Source: Apostichopus japonicus (Eukaryota > Echinodermata > Holothuroidea > Aspidochirotida > Stichopodidae). From it: 64,000 nucleotides of DNA. The translations under genes were made by a program, and so were the position numbers. Shown here in pieces: positions 1 to 14,300 of this stretch; position 1 is the first letter of the stretch, and each line of letters starts with the position of its first letter. The notes beneath the pieces are model-generated. The model saw only the letters and a list, made by a program, of their open reading frames with translations, was not told where the DNA came from and did not search any database. The stretch is from contig NC_092578.1 in NCBI RefSeq assembly GCF_037975245.1, positions 14,492,321 through 14,556,320 of the forward strand, in the 5' to 3' direction.

Positions 1-583
1 ACCGGTGTCTGGTAATATTTTAGCTTTTTTCTTCTTGTCCATTATCTTCAACATTTTGACCAATTAGAGTGAACGGGAGACTACACTTGGTGGGTAGTAA
101 ACAAATCATCTGATTCTGAATAATCATTCCGACAGGACATATTGACCAAAGATGTCTCTGATAAATGTTAAGTCTGCACTTTTCCCAAATGAATTATCTC
201 TAGGATAATTTTTATTAGGGTGGGAAGGGTTGGGACACATTTATTGGCTGTTGTCCAGTCTAACAGGCGGGGTTCTTGAGTTAGAGTGTTTAAAGAGCAA
301 CCTGGTGCTATATATATCATCTTTGATGTTTATAAAACAGCATTATGTGCAGTTTTATTCTTCTTCTTTTTTTCGGGGGGGGGGGGGTTACAATCTGAAC
401 AAAAATTGAGGTGGGCCTGATCTGCAATCTTATTGATTGGATACCATAAAGGTAAGAAAAATGTTTCTCTTTTATAAATAATTCACCCCATAACTTTATT
501 TGGAAGTATTTCTGACAATATATAGTCATATGGTGTATGAGTATAACAAATTGAAGGCATAAAATAAACTGAATTTAGTTCAC
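1..583. other. Intron at the left window edge
   Basis: This is the intron after Ig exon 12. It holds a G homopolymer (about 376-388) and T-rich sequence. I see no phase-compatible exon on the minus strand and nothing else recognisable. Confidence 0.5.
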
Positions 584-853
584 CTGACAACAAGACAACA
601 ACGGGTTGACTCTCTGCTGATGAATCCTCAAAACCGATACCTCCTTCAGCTCTACAGTAGTAAAGTCCTTGATCCTTTACCTCCAGGTTCACAAAACTCA
701 AGATGTTGCCTCTGATGGTTGTCTCTACCTCCCCATACCATTCCTTCTTGAACCATGCGATACCCACAGAATGGTCTGCTTCACAGCTGGTGTCCAAGGA
801 ACCGCCAGTCTTCATTTCCAACACAGGGTCAGGTTGGAGAGTGATGACTGGTT
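584..853 (-). CDS. Exon 12: Ig-like domain 2 (last exon in the window)
   Basis: This 270-base exon is phase 1-1, with acceptor TTTGATTCAG and donor GTGAAC. It encodes a complete Ig domain of about 90 residues: a start [11 protein letters not shown]-strand cysteine (TSCEAD), tryptophan (IAWFKK), and the classic F-strand motif [11 protein letters not shown]. Since the exon ends in an open phase-1 donor, at least one more exon must lie left of the window. Confidence 0.88.
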
Positions 854-3800
854 CTGAATCAAAGCAAAGAGAGCGAAGAGAAAACAATACTTGATGTCAC
901 CAGCAGGCCAACTCACCAGAACAGACTTTTAAATTTAGTGTATTAACTTTAACATTTGGGTGCGCACCTCACAACTGTAAGTTATTTTATTTAATTCTTT
1001 GACTGGGCCCAGATAAGCTGTATATTGTTTGTTATTCATAATTATAATTTATTTTGATCCAATCCAGTTGAGTTTACATACTTATGTGTCTTGCTCTGTG
1101 TTTGGTCATCACACCAAACCCAGAGTTCTCTGATCAAGAGCAAACATTTATTTTCAGTGGCTAACACCCTTACATATACACACGATGAACATGTACCAAT
1201 GTTACCTTTATGTACAAATACATGTCATTTGAGGTCAAATTACTAAACATTGTTGGATCTACATGAAACTTGGTAACATTCATCATAGTGCCCTTGGGCT
1301 CTTGTTTATAAATCTTATATAGTAGCAATACCATGTATTTTGTTTTACCATTTAATTGTTCCTTAGTAAATAAGAGAAAATTGAAAATATTCCATGCACT
1401 TTTTTATCTACCTATTGCAATCTTTCAGGGAAGTTATTTTGTTCTAAATTTCAAAGTAAATATTGAAAAAAAACTTGTAATTCAGAGAGAATTGAAAATA
1501 TTCCAAGCATGTTTTTATATTAATTTTGTTTTTCATCCAGTAATTAATGCCCAATGATACCAACTGGATATCATGCGTGCATGCATGCATGCAAAAGTTT
1601 GTCAAGCATAGCACGTTTTTAAAATGCATGCGTGAAAATTCAGCGTGCAAATTTGCATGCATGCAAACGTTTGCCAAGCAGAACGCGTTTTTAAGATGCA
1701 TGCGTGAAAACGTTCCAATTGAGCGCAATTTGCATGTTCCCCACACGCATGATGTAAATTCTATGCACTCGTGCCCGGAGCATGCAATTTTATCCCCATG
1801 CATGCGTGCCCGAAGCATGCAATTTTATCCCCCTGCATGCGTACCTGGAGCGTGCAATATAATCCCCCTGCATGCGTGCCCAGAGAGTGCAATTTTATCA
1901 TTTGCATGCATGCAACAGTAATTGCATGCATGAAAACGTTCCAAAAGAACGTAATTTGCACATTCCCCACACGCTCTCTGAGCACATACCACAAATGCAC
2001 GCATGCAAAAGAAGGAAATATTTGTACGAGGGTACTGAGCTATTCTTGTTTCAAGATATCCAACTTAAATTTCTGGAAAACTCCTTTAAGGCTAAATTGT
2101 TGATGCATTTGTCATATGTAAGTTATCCACTGCAGTGCAGGCCTTAAATGTTTATATTAAAGGCATTGAAGACTGGCCCCAAACCGTGTGACGCCCTCTG
2201 AAAATATTTAACTATTTGTTGCTTGCTAGTGAAGTTTTCTTCTTGTCGCTACATGACGCCCTCTGAAAATATTTAACTATTTGTTGCTTGCTAGTGAAGT
2301 TTTCTTCTTGTCGCTACAAAATGCAGACAGTTATGAAACATGAAACCTTGTTATCTTTTATCTCGACCTGATCTGAGATCAGGGAGTCCCATATAACAAC
2401 TCCCTGCTAAGATGGCCATCAATGCTATGAACACTGTGTTGTAGGTATTGACCGTCGCTGTATGTATTGACTGTACACTAGTGTCTAATTACCGACGGTA
2501 GCAGGCTGTGTGTGTACTTTCTGGGGTCGATGGTTGTGTCTAACACTTCTGTTACACCTCATTCGAAACTAGGCCAGATTACCGGCATCAGACATTTCTT
2601 TGTGCCAAGTCTTCACTCCCTTTAATCCAGTGTTAGAATTCTAACAAATTATAATAAACTCAACCGAAACATGTTTTTTTTTACTTCAAACGAACGACAG
2701 AACACCCTTGGGTGCCTTTCCCTGCACACTCATTTTTCCTTGACAAATTGTTATCGTATTGTAAACATATCTTAATACTTGAGGCTGCAAAAAGTGTTAC
2801 ATGTTTTCCTATTGCATTTATATAGCTTTGCATCTGAGAGACTGCAAACCTAATGCATGGTCTGTGTATTAGACTATTAAAGTAAAGTCTTCCCAATTTA
2901 ATTGATATGAACTTCATTTCTGTTTATAGGGACATTTCTTCAAACTGAAACACAAAACTCGACTGACAGCAGGCAGCACTTAAATTTAAAAAAAAATTTT
3001 TGTGGGAAACGATAACACTCCCCAAACAGATAAAAAAAACAAAGGCTCCCGAAACGGCTCCCAGAAAACGTTGCAAAGGCTCCCGAAACGGCTTTCAAAT
3101 GTGACTTCCAAAAGGGGTTCCCAACTGCGGCTCCCAGGAGGGGGGGGTGGGGGAAGCAGCACAATATATACCACTTCTCATATGGGCGACCATTATCCAA
3201 CTTTCTAGCATTTCTTTTTGGGAGGGGGAGGGGAGGGGGAGGGGAGGGGCAACATATTGTGATGACCTTATATCATTCATCCATACAGTAATATAGTTAC
3301 ATAACTTTTTTTTCAGACTTTTACAATGATGGAGTTTCCCTATAGTTTGTCAAAAAGTTTTTCAATTATCACAACCAAAAGAGCAATGAAAATCTGTTGT
3401 TTGTTTTTTTGGGGGTAAGGTATAAATTCATGCTTCCAAGTAATGTACAGCAGGGTCCTAATATTTTATGATAAGCTCAACATAGAAGAAGTAAAAATCT
3501 CACCATAATGGAAGTATTATATGCTGTGGGTACAATTCCTGGAACATTGTCAATGAGTTTTCCATACCTGCCAATGTAATACCCGTGCATAACGTCTGGA
3601 AAGATTCCACCAAAGACCTCCTTCCTTCAAGTTCTGGTAGATATTGCCCACTGAAGCAAACGTTGGCTAATGCTTCTGCCAAATCCTTTGGATCGCAAGC
3701 TACTGGATCACAAGGAATTCCAGACAGAGCTACAATAAAAAAATCTATGTCTAAAAATCCAAAATTAATAAAAGAAAATGGGTCAATCGAATTAACGGCA

Positions 3801-6800
3801 GATATGAAAATGTTTAGCCGAGTTTGATTTGACACTCTCAACGGGGGATCAATTGGCAGTTCGAGGGTCCTCTGTAGGACAGTCCGTTTGTAAACCTTAC
3901 TATATAGTAAATTTCCAAAACCCCTCTTTTGACGTAGTAGAGAATCATCGGCAACGTCTAAAGTACTTATCTTCATGGTCAGGTCAACAATTGCTTCAGG
4001 CCCGATTAGGTTAATATTCATGGTTGCCATGGATATTAGACCATCCAAAGACACCTCAACGTCAAAGGAATCGGTTGTCCGTCGTTCAGTGAAAAAGTCG
4101 TGCATCATCAAACATTCCCTGGAGTTCACCCTGTCCATCAGATCCGTTTCGCAGTCTTGAAAATCTGAAAGACATCATCAAGATGAGTGCGACTTTCCTT
4201 CTTTTTTTTTATATGAACTTTTAAATAATGCTATCAATTCACTTGGTCACAACTGATCATGAAAACATTTGAAGTTCAATAAACAAAAAGCATCATCGAC
4301 AAATTACTTGCTTGTTATTGAAAATTATAATGGTACAAAAACGTTTACCTTGAAAACAGGTAAAAATTCAGAAAATGAAATATGTTTTCCAGCTCTCAAG
4401 TTTTTATTAGAGAGTATATCAATTTGAAAATTCTAGGTCCAAATTTGAGTCCTCTGCTAATTGCATGATTGGTTCACTCATTACATGATCAGTATAGCTA
4501 CACAGTAAATTAAATGTCATATAGTGTAAAACATGAGCTGTTGGTTCTTAGTTAGTTCTTGGTTAGTTTTGTTAGAGAAATGTTTTGCTATAAGTAACCA
4601 TGGAAACATTAAGCCTTTGCTGTCAATTAGTTAAGATCTCCTTGGATAAAATGATGTAGCAATTTTCAACAAAATTTTCAACAAAATGATTAATTGTTCA
4701 GTTAAAACATTACCAACATTTTTCCAACAAAATGGTTAATTGTTCAGTTAAAATATACCAATTTGCAACAAAATGCAAGACAATGCTTCAAATCTGATGA
4801 GTGAAAAAATTCAGCATGGTGATGCAAACATGACAATATAATTATCAAATGTCATCAACTTAACTGTTTTCAGCACCATGATAAAATTGATCACTTAAAG
4901 ATCTTGTCGATGCAACATCAGTTATGCAACAAAATAGTTCATTACGCTTGCAATATCAACACTTGAACACTTTGCAGCAAAATAATGAACTAAATCAATC
5001 ATTACAGAGAGAAGATCTTCACATTTTGACAGCATCTTCCAATCTTCCGACCGTTCCATAAGTACCACATCATAAAAACAATAAAATATGGAATTATGGG
5101 TTCAAAAAATATATTTTTGACACCATTGAAACTTATGAACAATTTTAAGTTTATAGAATACCTTGAAAATAGATATTTTAAAACTATATATAAGCAATAC
5201 TGGCCAATATGGCCAATTTAGCATATCTAACAAGTTTTGTGGTGGTACCACTTTAACATTCCTTTCCTCAGTTTTGTATATATCACATCTGCTTACCAAA
5301 TCTAGTGATTCTGATTGTTTCCTCATGGACCGAGTTACCATCACTGACCGCTCTGCAGGTCACTCTTTATCAACACAGAGAACAAAAAGAGATATATTTC
5401 ACATACTCTGTGTGATACTTAGGAAGTATATATCTGTGAATAAAGTTAATTATCTCTACAGTGGTGCAATAGAATTGATTAGGTCCTGCAAATCCTTGCT
5501 GCAGATTGAAGCTAGCAGCTATATAGCCCCCTTAGCAACTTGTATAGTTTTGACATGGTACTTATAAACAAACAGCAATGCGGGCATGTTAATTATGACA
5601 CATCTTTAATTTCTTCCCGCCAACATATCATTGACCCTCATGATGACTGCATCATAATCAGTTGACACAGTCATAAACTAGTGCAAACTCACATGCCCCT
5701 TTGCAATTAAGCATATAATTAAGATTGGTATATATTAACGGTTTGAGTATTTGGATAAATGTGGATTATATGATACAAATACATAGCATATATCTGAGAA
5801 ATAATGAAGTGAAAAAGTCCTACTCTTGAAACGATTCATTTTCATCCAACTGCAGGTTTATGGAAGATATTGATCTGCTCGGCATCCTGCTGAACGGTTG
5901 TTTATTTCCGTCTAGCCAAACTATGAACGGAGTTGGCAGACCTTCTGCTTGACAGAGGGCAGTGTAGACATAGGCAGAGGACAACAAGGATGCATTTGGG
6001 GAGATGTACGTGATTTTTGGTGGCACTGTGGTCATCACATGTACAGAATAAAAGAAAATCAATCTTCACCGATCACGCTTATGCAGCATGTACTCAGAAG
6101 GTGAGTTTGTGGGTTTCAAAATGAATAAATCAGTTGGCATGTTACATCATAATTAGAAGGGGGAAAAATAACTGTATAAAATGTTTTGAAGCCTAGGTAC
6201 AGTATTGCTTGTAGTTTAATATTTATTGTTCTGAGTTTACAGTTCTAATTCTGACAGAAGATGCTTCCACCTCACTGTGCAACAGTCTCATCCAGTAGTC
6301 TGCATGCTTTATGCCCTTTTAAGTTTTCCCTATTTCAGGGCAACCTGAGCTAATGAACCTACCAGATTACACTTCCGAAACCATTTCCCCCTATCACTTC
6401 TTGTGGTTAGAGGCAGTCCAAGATATATTCCACTCACCCGTCACGATTTACAGGTATGTAAATGCTTGAAAGTACTTGAACTTGAAAGTACTTCCAAGTA
6501 ATTTCACTTGATCTCTCCCCTAATTTAGTGTGGAATAAAGTTAGAGGCTTGCGCATGGTCAATACAGTGCTCACGGCTCAGGTTGCGATATTAAGGCAGT
6601 TTAGTTGGTGGTAGCTTATCCATAAGAGATTGGAGAGAAAAGCTGTATGGATCGAGAGAGGGTGTTTATAAGACGTCATACACAGTTATCGTAAACGATT
6701 TCTAATCAACAGAGAAATTAAAAGTCAAGCAAGCTGAAATGAAAATAATGAATTCACAGATTCACTCACCGAAGCAATTCTCATAAGCATTAAACAGAAA

Positions 6801-9800
6801 GCCATAGAAGTCCCTGACGGTACAATTGTCCAGAAAAATGTCCGATATTCTTCTATCACTCAACAGGTTGATGCAATCCTGACTTTCTTTGCAGGATGTG
6901 AAAAATTGAATACCAGTCAATTGTGGGAAAAAACTCCCTTGTTGGATAAAAGGCTGTCTGAAGTAGTTCTGGGTATACTCTCTTGTGATGTTCACACAGT
7001 CATCGGGATATATGGCGAGAGGGATCTTTAATGGTACCGTACTGTAAACAATATCACTTTCGAACTATATGAGCAGAGAAAAAACCACATGGTGTTGTTT
7101 ATATGTACTGTGAATCACACGACTAACCTGTAATACATATACTGTAGCCCATTAAAACTAAGGAAACGGGAGTATAAATATTTGTTAGATAGTTTGTATT
7201 GTCTTAATTAATTGAAGGACTAAAAAACTGCCGCACCCATCCCCCCCCCCTCCCCGCCACCAACAGAGAATAAAAAGAACAAACTTTTCACTGCTCAGTT
7301 TAAAAGTTTGCTGTGTGTGTAAAAGTAAGTTGGCCTGACGTTTCGATCCTAGCATGAAGGATCTTCTTCAGAGGCTAAAAAGCAAGTTTCTTCTTCAGAG
7401 GCTAAACAGCAAGTTTGCTGTGTGAAAGTTTTTGGGTGATTCATTCTCTACAAACAGCAATACTGGAAGGAAATCATCTGACATCCAATCAAGAAGGTTT
7501 AATATTGACACGTGACAATAAGTTCACCAATGATAGTTCGAGAAACTGGTTCAGGTTCGTCCCAATTAAAAATCTGACATTTGTAGATTCCAATCAGATC
7601 TCAAGAATCAGAATGGCCAAGGAGATCCCTGTCATGTTGCGTGATAATCGACAGATATCTGTTCCTCGTACATGTGATGATTTTGTCCAATGAAAGCCCA
7701 AGAAACGGATATATATGCCAAGAAATAATTTTCCAATTGATGTGACACATTAATCTACTGTTCATGTCAGATACATTAATAAATTAAAACATTAAAGATA
7801 CACATCGTCCTGATAATCCTGCAGTTGGGATATGACCAGTTTGTCCTTTAGCTTATTGTTGCGGACATTTTTTTTTTGGAGCAAATGTTTTGCATAAGTC
7901 AATCTTATTTCAAAGATGGAGAAAATGCGGGGACACTTACATATACAGACCAGTAGAGCACAACGGTTGATGATGGAGTTGTGATGTTGAAACGAATGAG
8001 TCCTTCGAACACGCTATCATCTAAGAGAAAGCTAAGCTGTGGCAAAATGATGCAAAAAAGGACAGCTATTATTATGAGAGCGTTGTGGTCAAGTGGTTAA
8101 GGCAGTGGACTTTGCAGAGTCATGTTCTGGCAAGATCATTACCTTGTGTCCTTGGGCAAGGCACCTTTCACAAGAATTTTACTGTCATGTACCCCACAGC
8201 ATTTGTTCCTCTCTTAGACATTTAGTAATCTATGCGACGACTGTTTTGAGAGGCAGTATATGAACAGACTTGAGCAATTCTATTTTGACATCACAGAGAC
8301 CCACGTATTTAATATGTAATCTTTCTCCTGCATATAATTTAAATAACTGCTGAATGATTTTTTTTTAATTGAATAGTGGCATTGCTTTTGGTAGCAATAC
8401 AGCTTTTATGAAAATTATGAGAGAATTATGAGAGAATTCCATGAGATTTCATCCACTATATAAGTGACAATATGACATAACATATTGCAAAATGGAAGAA
8501 CCAATTGACATAAGCTGCAAACCGTAGCATCTCTATAACCGAACACGATTTATCTTTGTTTGTGGAAAAGACGTTTTTTTAATATTATTCTCAAGGGCAC
8601 AAATTAATATTTATAGAGATGAAAATAATGGATGGGTTTGGTTATCATTTAAATATAACAAAATAAAGGCAACAAGAAAACTGTTTAGTGCATTTTAAGC
8701 GGTGACTTGAGCCCCACATTATTAATATTTGCCATGTTAAATTTCATTTATACAAAATCATGTTAATCAATATGTGCAGTTAATTAATTCTTTAAGTTTT
8801 TAAGAATTGACCTCAAGGGTGATCACTCTCTCTACTAAATATTCTTTCAAGGTTTACCACCAAAACCCATAATTCACACAGCTTTCGCACAAAATTACCG
8901 TGAAAAATTGCAAACTGACAAAAAATGTACAACAATGGTCTATAAAGGCTTCCCCATATTAGAACTGAACAATGAATGGTAAGGTGATATGCATTTGTGT
9001 GCAGGGCTCTCTGTTTTAAAATATGTGGCAGTTCAATGGATCAAAGGTCAGCACTGTCTAGGGCAGGCTGGTAACCCAACATGTGGCATTTCAATGGATC
9101 AAAGGTCAGCACTGCCTAGCGCAGGCTGGAAACCCAATTTGTGGTATTTCAATGGATCAAAGGTCAGCACTGTCTAGGGCAGGCTGGTAACCCAATATGT
9201 GGCATTTCAATGGATCAAAGGTCAGCACTGTCTAGTGCAGGCTGGTAACCAGTGCTTGTATTTCTTTTTCCTTTTTTTTTTAGTGGGGGTCTTTATTTTA
9301 TTGGGGGGGGCACAAATGTTGCGTGTATCTTCTGCTTGGGAGAGGTCTTATGGGTATTTTGGGGCCAAAATAGAAACAAATCCTTATTAACTATCATGTT
9401 CAAAGACAGTTCTATTAAAGGTGTCATACCGGTTCACTAGAAATTGAAAAAGTTGCATAAGATCACAATTGAGAAAATAATTGAAAACCTACCTCGGTAA
9501 TATAAACCGTGTCAAATACTGGCTCAGAGAACAACAGCTTTGAAGTCGATTTATTGAAGGTTGCATTCAACTGATGAAAGCAGGGATAATCACCATTATA
9601 TGACGAGGCACCAAAATAAGGGGGACACTCTACAGAAGAGAAGAACGTAGGCTACACTAAATAACTTTGATATGAGGTTATTTATTTCAGCAAGAATTCC
9701 TGTAGTCAATCTTGACTGTATGAAAGAAATATGACAAACATGTAATTAGTAATTAAAACCGTGATTTTCTTCCCAGACTATGTTTAATGTTTTGATTTAA

Positions 9801-11359
9801 TAATTTTTGCCATCTCACTATAGTTTGATTGTTTTAGAAAAATGGAAAAGAGCAAATTAAGACATCGATGGCTAGATCAGCAGGATTCAAATCAGTGACT
9901 TCTGGGTTACAGGCTAACTGAGATATCCAGCCCCTATATGTAGTTGGTGAAGATCCCCTATATAGCCATTTCTTCTTCTGGGGATGTCAGCTAGAAGCCA
10001 GTACCTTATGCGCTGGTTTAATTTGATGCAACCCAGAAAGACGCGACAGGGAAGGGATTTCAAGACAAATTTGGTTGGAAAACTGACTGGGAATTAGTAA
10101 ACAATATGGAAGCCTGAGAGCAAAGAAAGTAACAGCGAGAACGGGATTTGAACCAGTGACCTCTGGGTTAAGCCATTTCTCTTATAATCACTATACCTGC
10201 GCAGGATGGCATTTGCCTCAAATTGAAGTGGGGAAGGGGTCATAACTTAATTCATTCCTGCAAATCAATGGAGGGATATTTTTCAAATCCTTTGAGCTCT
10301 TTGAGAGATTTTAAGATATAAGAAATTTCATAAAATTATCTCAAGCTTCAGTGCTCCTCGTGACTTTCTGCCGACCAATAGGTTACACTTTCTCCGATGA
10401 TGCAGTACCCGTGGTAGGCAGCGCTCTATCTGTACACTTCTAGCTGCCGAGCTGGAGGAAATGTTACGTCAAAATTACTTTGGGATTGGCTTATTTCAGA
10501 TTTCAAACTTCATCTTGGATGTCAATCATTGCATAAAAGACATAAAAGAGGTCATCATGAATTCTGTATCTCTATATGAACAACCAATTTATTCGGCCAT
10601 AAACTGAGCCTTAATTACAGTCCATTGTACATTTTAATATATCAAGTACTGTATGTACAGTTAATTATGGACTATATATATTGTCCCAATTGATAATGGA
10701 GCATATTTCTGCTCGATGGGCTGTAAAATTCATTTCCAATGATATGTAACTCTCTGTATCTAGTTTGAATTGATCCTTCAAGTTCATTTTCAAATATTGT
10801 AACACGCATTTCGTTCAGAAATACCGGGCCATCTTGTCTGCATGCCTTAATAAAGGCGACATCATGATCGCCTATGAATAACTATTGTCTGCCATGTTTG
10901 ACTATACTATGAAATAAATCCTGCAAGGAAAAAGAGGAGGAATTCTACAAAAGTTTAGAGACAATTTAGCTCATGATTTCGTCAAATAATAAATTACAAA
11001 AAAAAAGACTGGAAGATTTGCATTTGAAGTAAATTAGGGGAAATAATGCAATTGCTTTTGCAATTGCAATTTGCTGGCCATGGGAACTCAAAGTGATCCA
11101 AAGCTGAATTAAATACAACAGAAACTGGAATTGATACTTTTTGAAAGACAATTGGCAGCAGGAAGTGGGGAAGGGTAATTGTATATGATCTTTGAATGTT
11201 GATTACTTACCTAAGTCCGGATTACACATGGAGAATTCATCATCCATATCTCCGCAGTCATTGTAACCATCACACAAAGCACTGGAAGGGACACAAAGCC
11301 CAGAAGTACAAGCAAATTCATCATCAGAGCAGTCTGGTCTCACTAAAAAGAAAGAACCC

Positions 11360-11397
<38 letters not shown>

Positions 11398-14300
11398 TCT
11401 TTCTCACACCTGGGAGAGTTTTCATAACAACTCCCTGCCCACACCGACAATTTTCACCCCCCCCCCCCATGTACCTGAGGTGATGATGATGGATGGTGAT
11501 GCAATTAACTTTATGCGATGTATGATAAGTTAACATCAACTACTCTGTGATTACAACACACTGGAAGCCAACTAAACAGCTTTCATTTGAAAATAGATGT
11601 ACTATAAATTGGTAACAGAAAATGTTGTGGTAAAAATATCTCACTGGAAAATAGTCATTTAATAGTCACAAAGCTGTATGCATGTGCTTAAGATACTGTT
11701 TTAACCTCGGTGCAAATTACCATGACAACAAGCACTTACATGGACATGACTCAAGAGAGAACAATAAGCCAGATCTAGCATCAATCAAGTTTTGAGAGCA
11801 GTTGTTTTCAATAACATCATAAAGAGATAGAAGACATCTCAAGTTAACATCCTCGCAATCTACTGAAGCAACAGTGATATTTAGGAAACCTTTGAAATCT
11901 GGATCCGGGACAAATGTATCAATATTAAGTCGCTCCACAGTAACTGAGACAGATGAAGCATCAAAGAATTCCGGGTATGTCAACTGTTTAGTCTGAATAG
12001 TGGATGATGTATTAGTGAACAAAAATCTCACAGAGTCAGGAAAGATTCCTACTTGGTAAAGGACGGTATCTGTAATTTCCTGTTGAGACACATCCAGTGT
12101 TACCTGCATTGTGTGCAAGAAGTAAGTAAACATGACAAAGGGAATAGTTACAACCATATAGATGGAGAGAGAATACTAGATTCTAAAGGAGAATATGACA
12201 AGACCCAGGTGCGTAGCCAGGAATTTGCCAAGGGAGGGGCGCTGTAGATTCGGCATTGAAAACTATCTAAGCGTAGCGCCACCATGGTTGGCGCGAAGCG
12301 TACAAGAAATTTTTTGCTTACAATGCCTCCCAGATCGCTGGAAATGCCACTTCCCAGGCCTTGTTAGTTGCATTTTAGCATTTTCTCTTTTGAAAATACT
12401 AGCGATATCATAAAAACATTATAAAAAAATATAAAAAATTATGCTCAAGGGGGGGCGGCTGCCCCCTTTGCCCCCCCCCCCTTGGCTACGCGCCTGACAA
12501 GACCGCAAGATTTTGTAACTTTATTGGCTGGAGACATTTTTGAACTGTCATGCCCTTCCTTGAAGTGCTTGACCACTTAAAATCATTGACACTCACTGAA
12601 TATGCATGAGACTTAAAATATGATAGTTGCGTGGAAATACTGTCATAATGTAGCCCACTAAAAGCACATGCGGGAATCCTAATTCCAGCTATGGCTACAT
12701 GCCAGTAGATTTTGCTGTTCACCAGTAGGGTATATAGCAAGATAGAAAGACGGAAAAAACCCACATGCAATGTTCGTCCAGTAGACTTTAAAAACCTATT
12801 AACACTCGATAAGTAGGGTAATAATCGCTGTCGGGGCCAAAAATGGCACAATTTCCGTACCAAACAAACCGCCCTGTACACTACTGCTTATTACCAGCAA
12901 ACATTATTGGGTTGCTCCCATATACAAGCAGTGTACAGTAACCGATGTAGGTTAACACATGTGCATAGTTCAGGAAAATGCAAGTGCCTGGGAGCTATAA
13001 TTTTACCCCCTAGTAGTTTTAAGCACTTGCAGTTTTTAGAAAAATTGGCTAAAATTATGAAATTTAATGCTAAAGGAATTGCTGAAACCACACTCTCTTC
13101 TTTCACATTTCTGTAATTGCATAGACGTTTGTGGTTGCCAAAATGGCCGCACAGGTTGATTGTCAGATGACTGATTGGGGCACTGCATCTCCAATTAACA
13201 CTTTAATAAGATTTGGGCCTTACACTCTGAATCATCTATGAAAAGCTACCGCAATGTTACAAAGGAATATTTATACACAAGGGGAAACAAAGCTGGGATG
13301 GCACTTAAATGCTCCCTCAGTTTTGTGGGAAAAAAGCTCAAAAGTATCCCATTTCATAAATTCAATCTATTTTATTGCAGCTTCCATTATTGCAATTAAA
13401 AGAGCTTTGTTACTTAAAAAAGTGACTTTGTGTTGGGAAAATTATAAGCAAAATGTAATGTAAAAGGAAAAAAAGGCTGATCCTTTTGTGGAGTCACTTT
13501 CAATAGAAATTATAGGGTGTTTAGTAAACTTAAATTACTGGACTGAATTTGAGGTACATACATAATGCATGAACAGAGGATCCATTTTGTAAGGGTGTAT
13601 TACTAACTGAATGCTGTTGTTTAAATAATAGGAATTATTAGAGCAATTTTCCAAACCGTCATACATGATACTGGTAGTGAAGTCCTACAATTAACTGCTA
13701 TCCAACCAATACATATCACAGTTTGTAGAACTGTGGCCAGAGCTCTATATGTGGTGATACCCTTCAAATTGCTGGCACTATGGTATTTCAGTCCTATCAT
13801 TGTTGCTATACAAACTGTCACCATGAAGTCCTAATACTAGCTTGTATACTGTCATGTTTCAAAGGGGTGTCATTACAAATGGTTATAGAATTGGCCACAC
13901 AATGATCAGCATCTGAAGCGCCAGTCATATTTCAATTATGCATTCAATACCGCACGCTTAGGGCAATTCAACTTGGTAGTGTGCAGAATACCGGCAACTG
14001 TCATCTTCCTTTGGTGAGGAGTCTGACCTGCCCACGCGGGGGTGATCAAGATTGTAGCATGAATGTTTGGTGGATTATGCAACCATAGATCTGCTCTTGA
14101 ATAATGTTCTTTCATTCAGAATTGATCCACTGTCTGTTCTCAAATTAATGTCGGATGGTTTTACGACCTCCCCTAAGGGAAACAAGGTCCTGATCCCCAC
14201 TTTTGTTCTCAAAAGTGAAAATGCTTGTGCCGTATATTTACGACCATCTTGTTTATTCCATGATAAACTAAGAGATTACTTAACTCAGTAGCTGATGGGA

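Noticed and set aside
5163-5567. 134-codon plus-strand frame
   Set aside because: It is antisense to exon 10 of the LDLa/Ig gene, which has Ig residues and correct phases.
6770-7041. Alternative exon 8 start after TTTACAG
   Set aside because: It would need an incoming phase of 2, while exon 7 ends in phase 0. The acceptor at 7065-7066 fits.
8080-8160. A functional tRNA gene at the SINE
   Set aside because: Only the A-box region is tRNA-like. The B box is degenerate and no full cloverleaf can be drawn.
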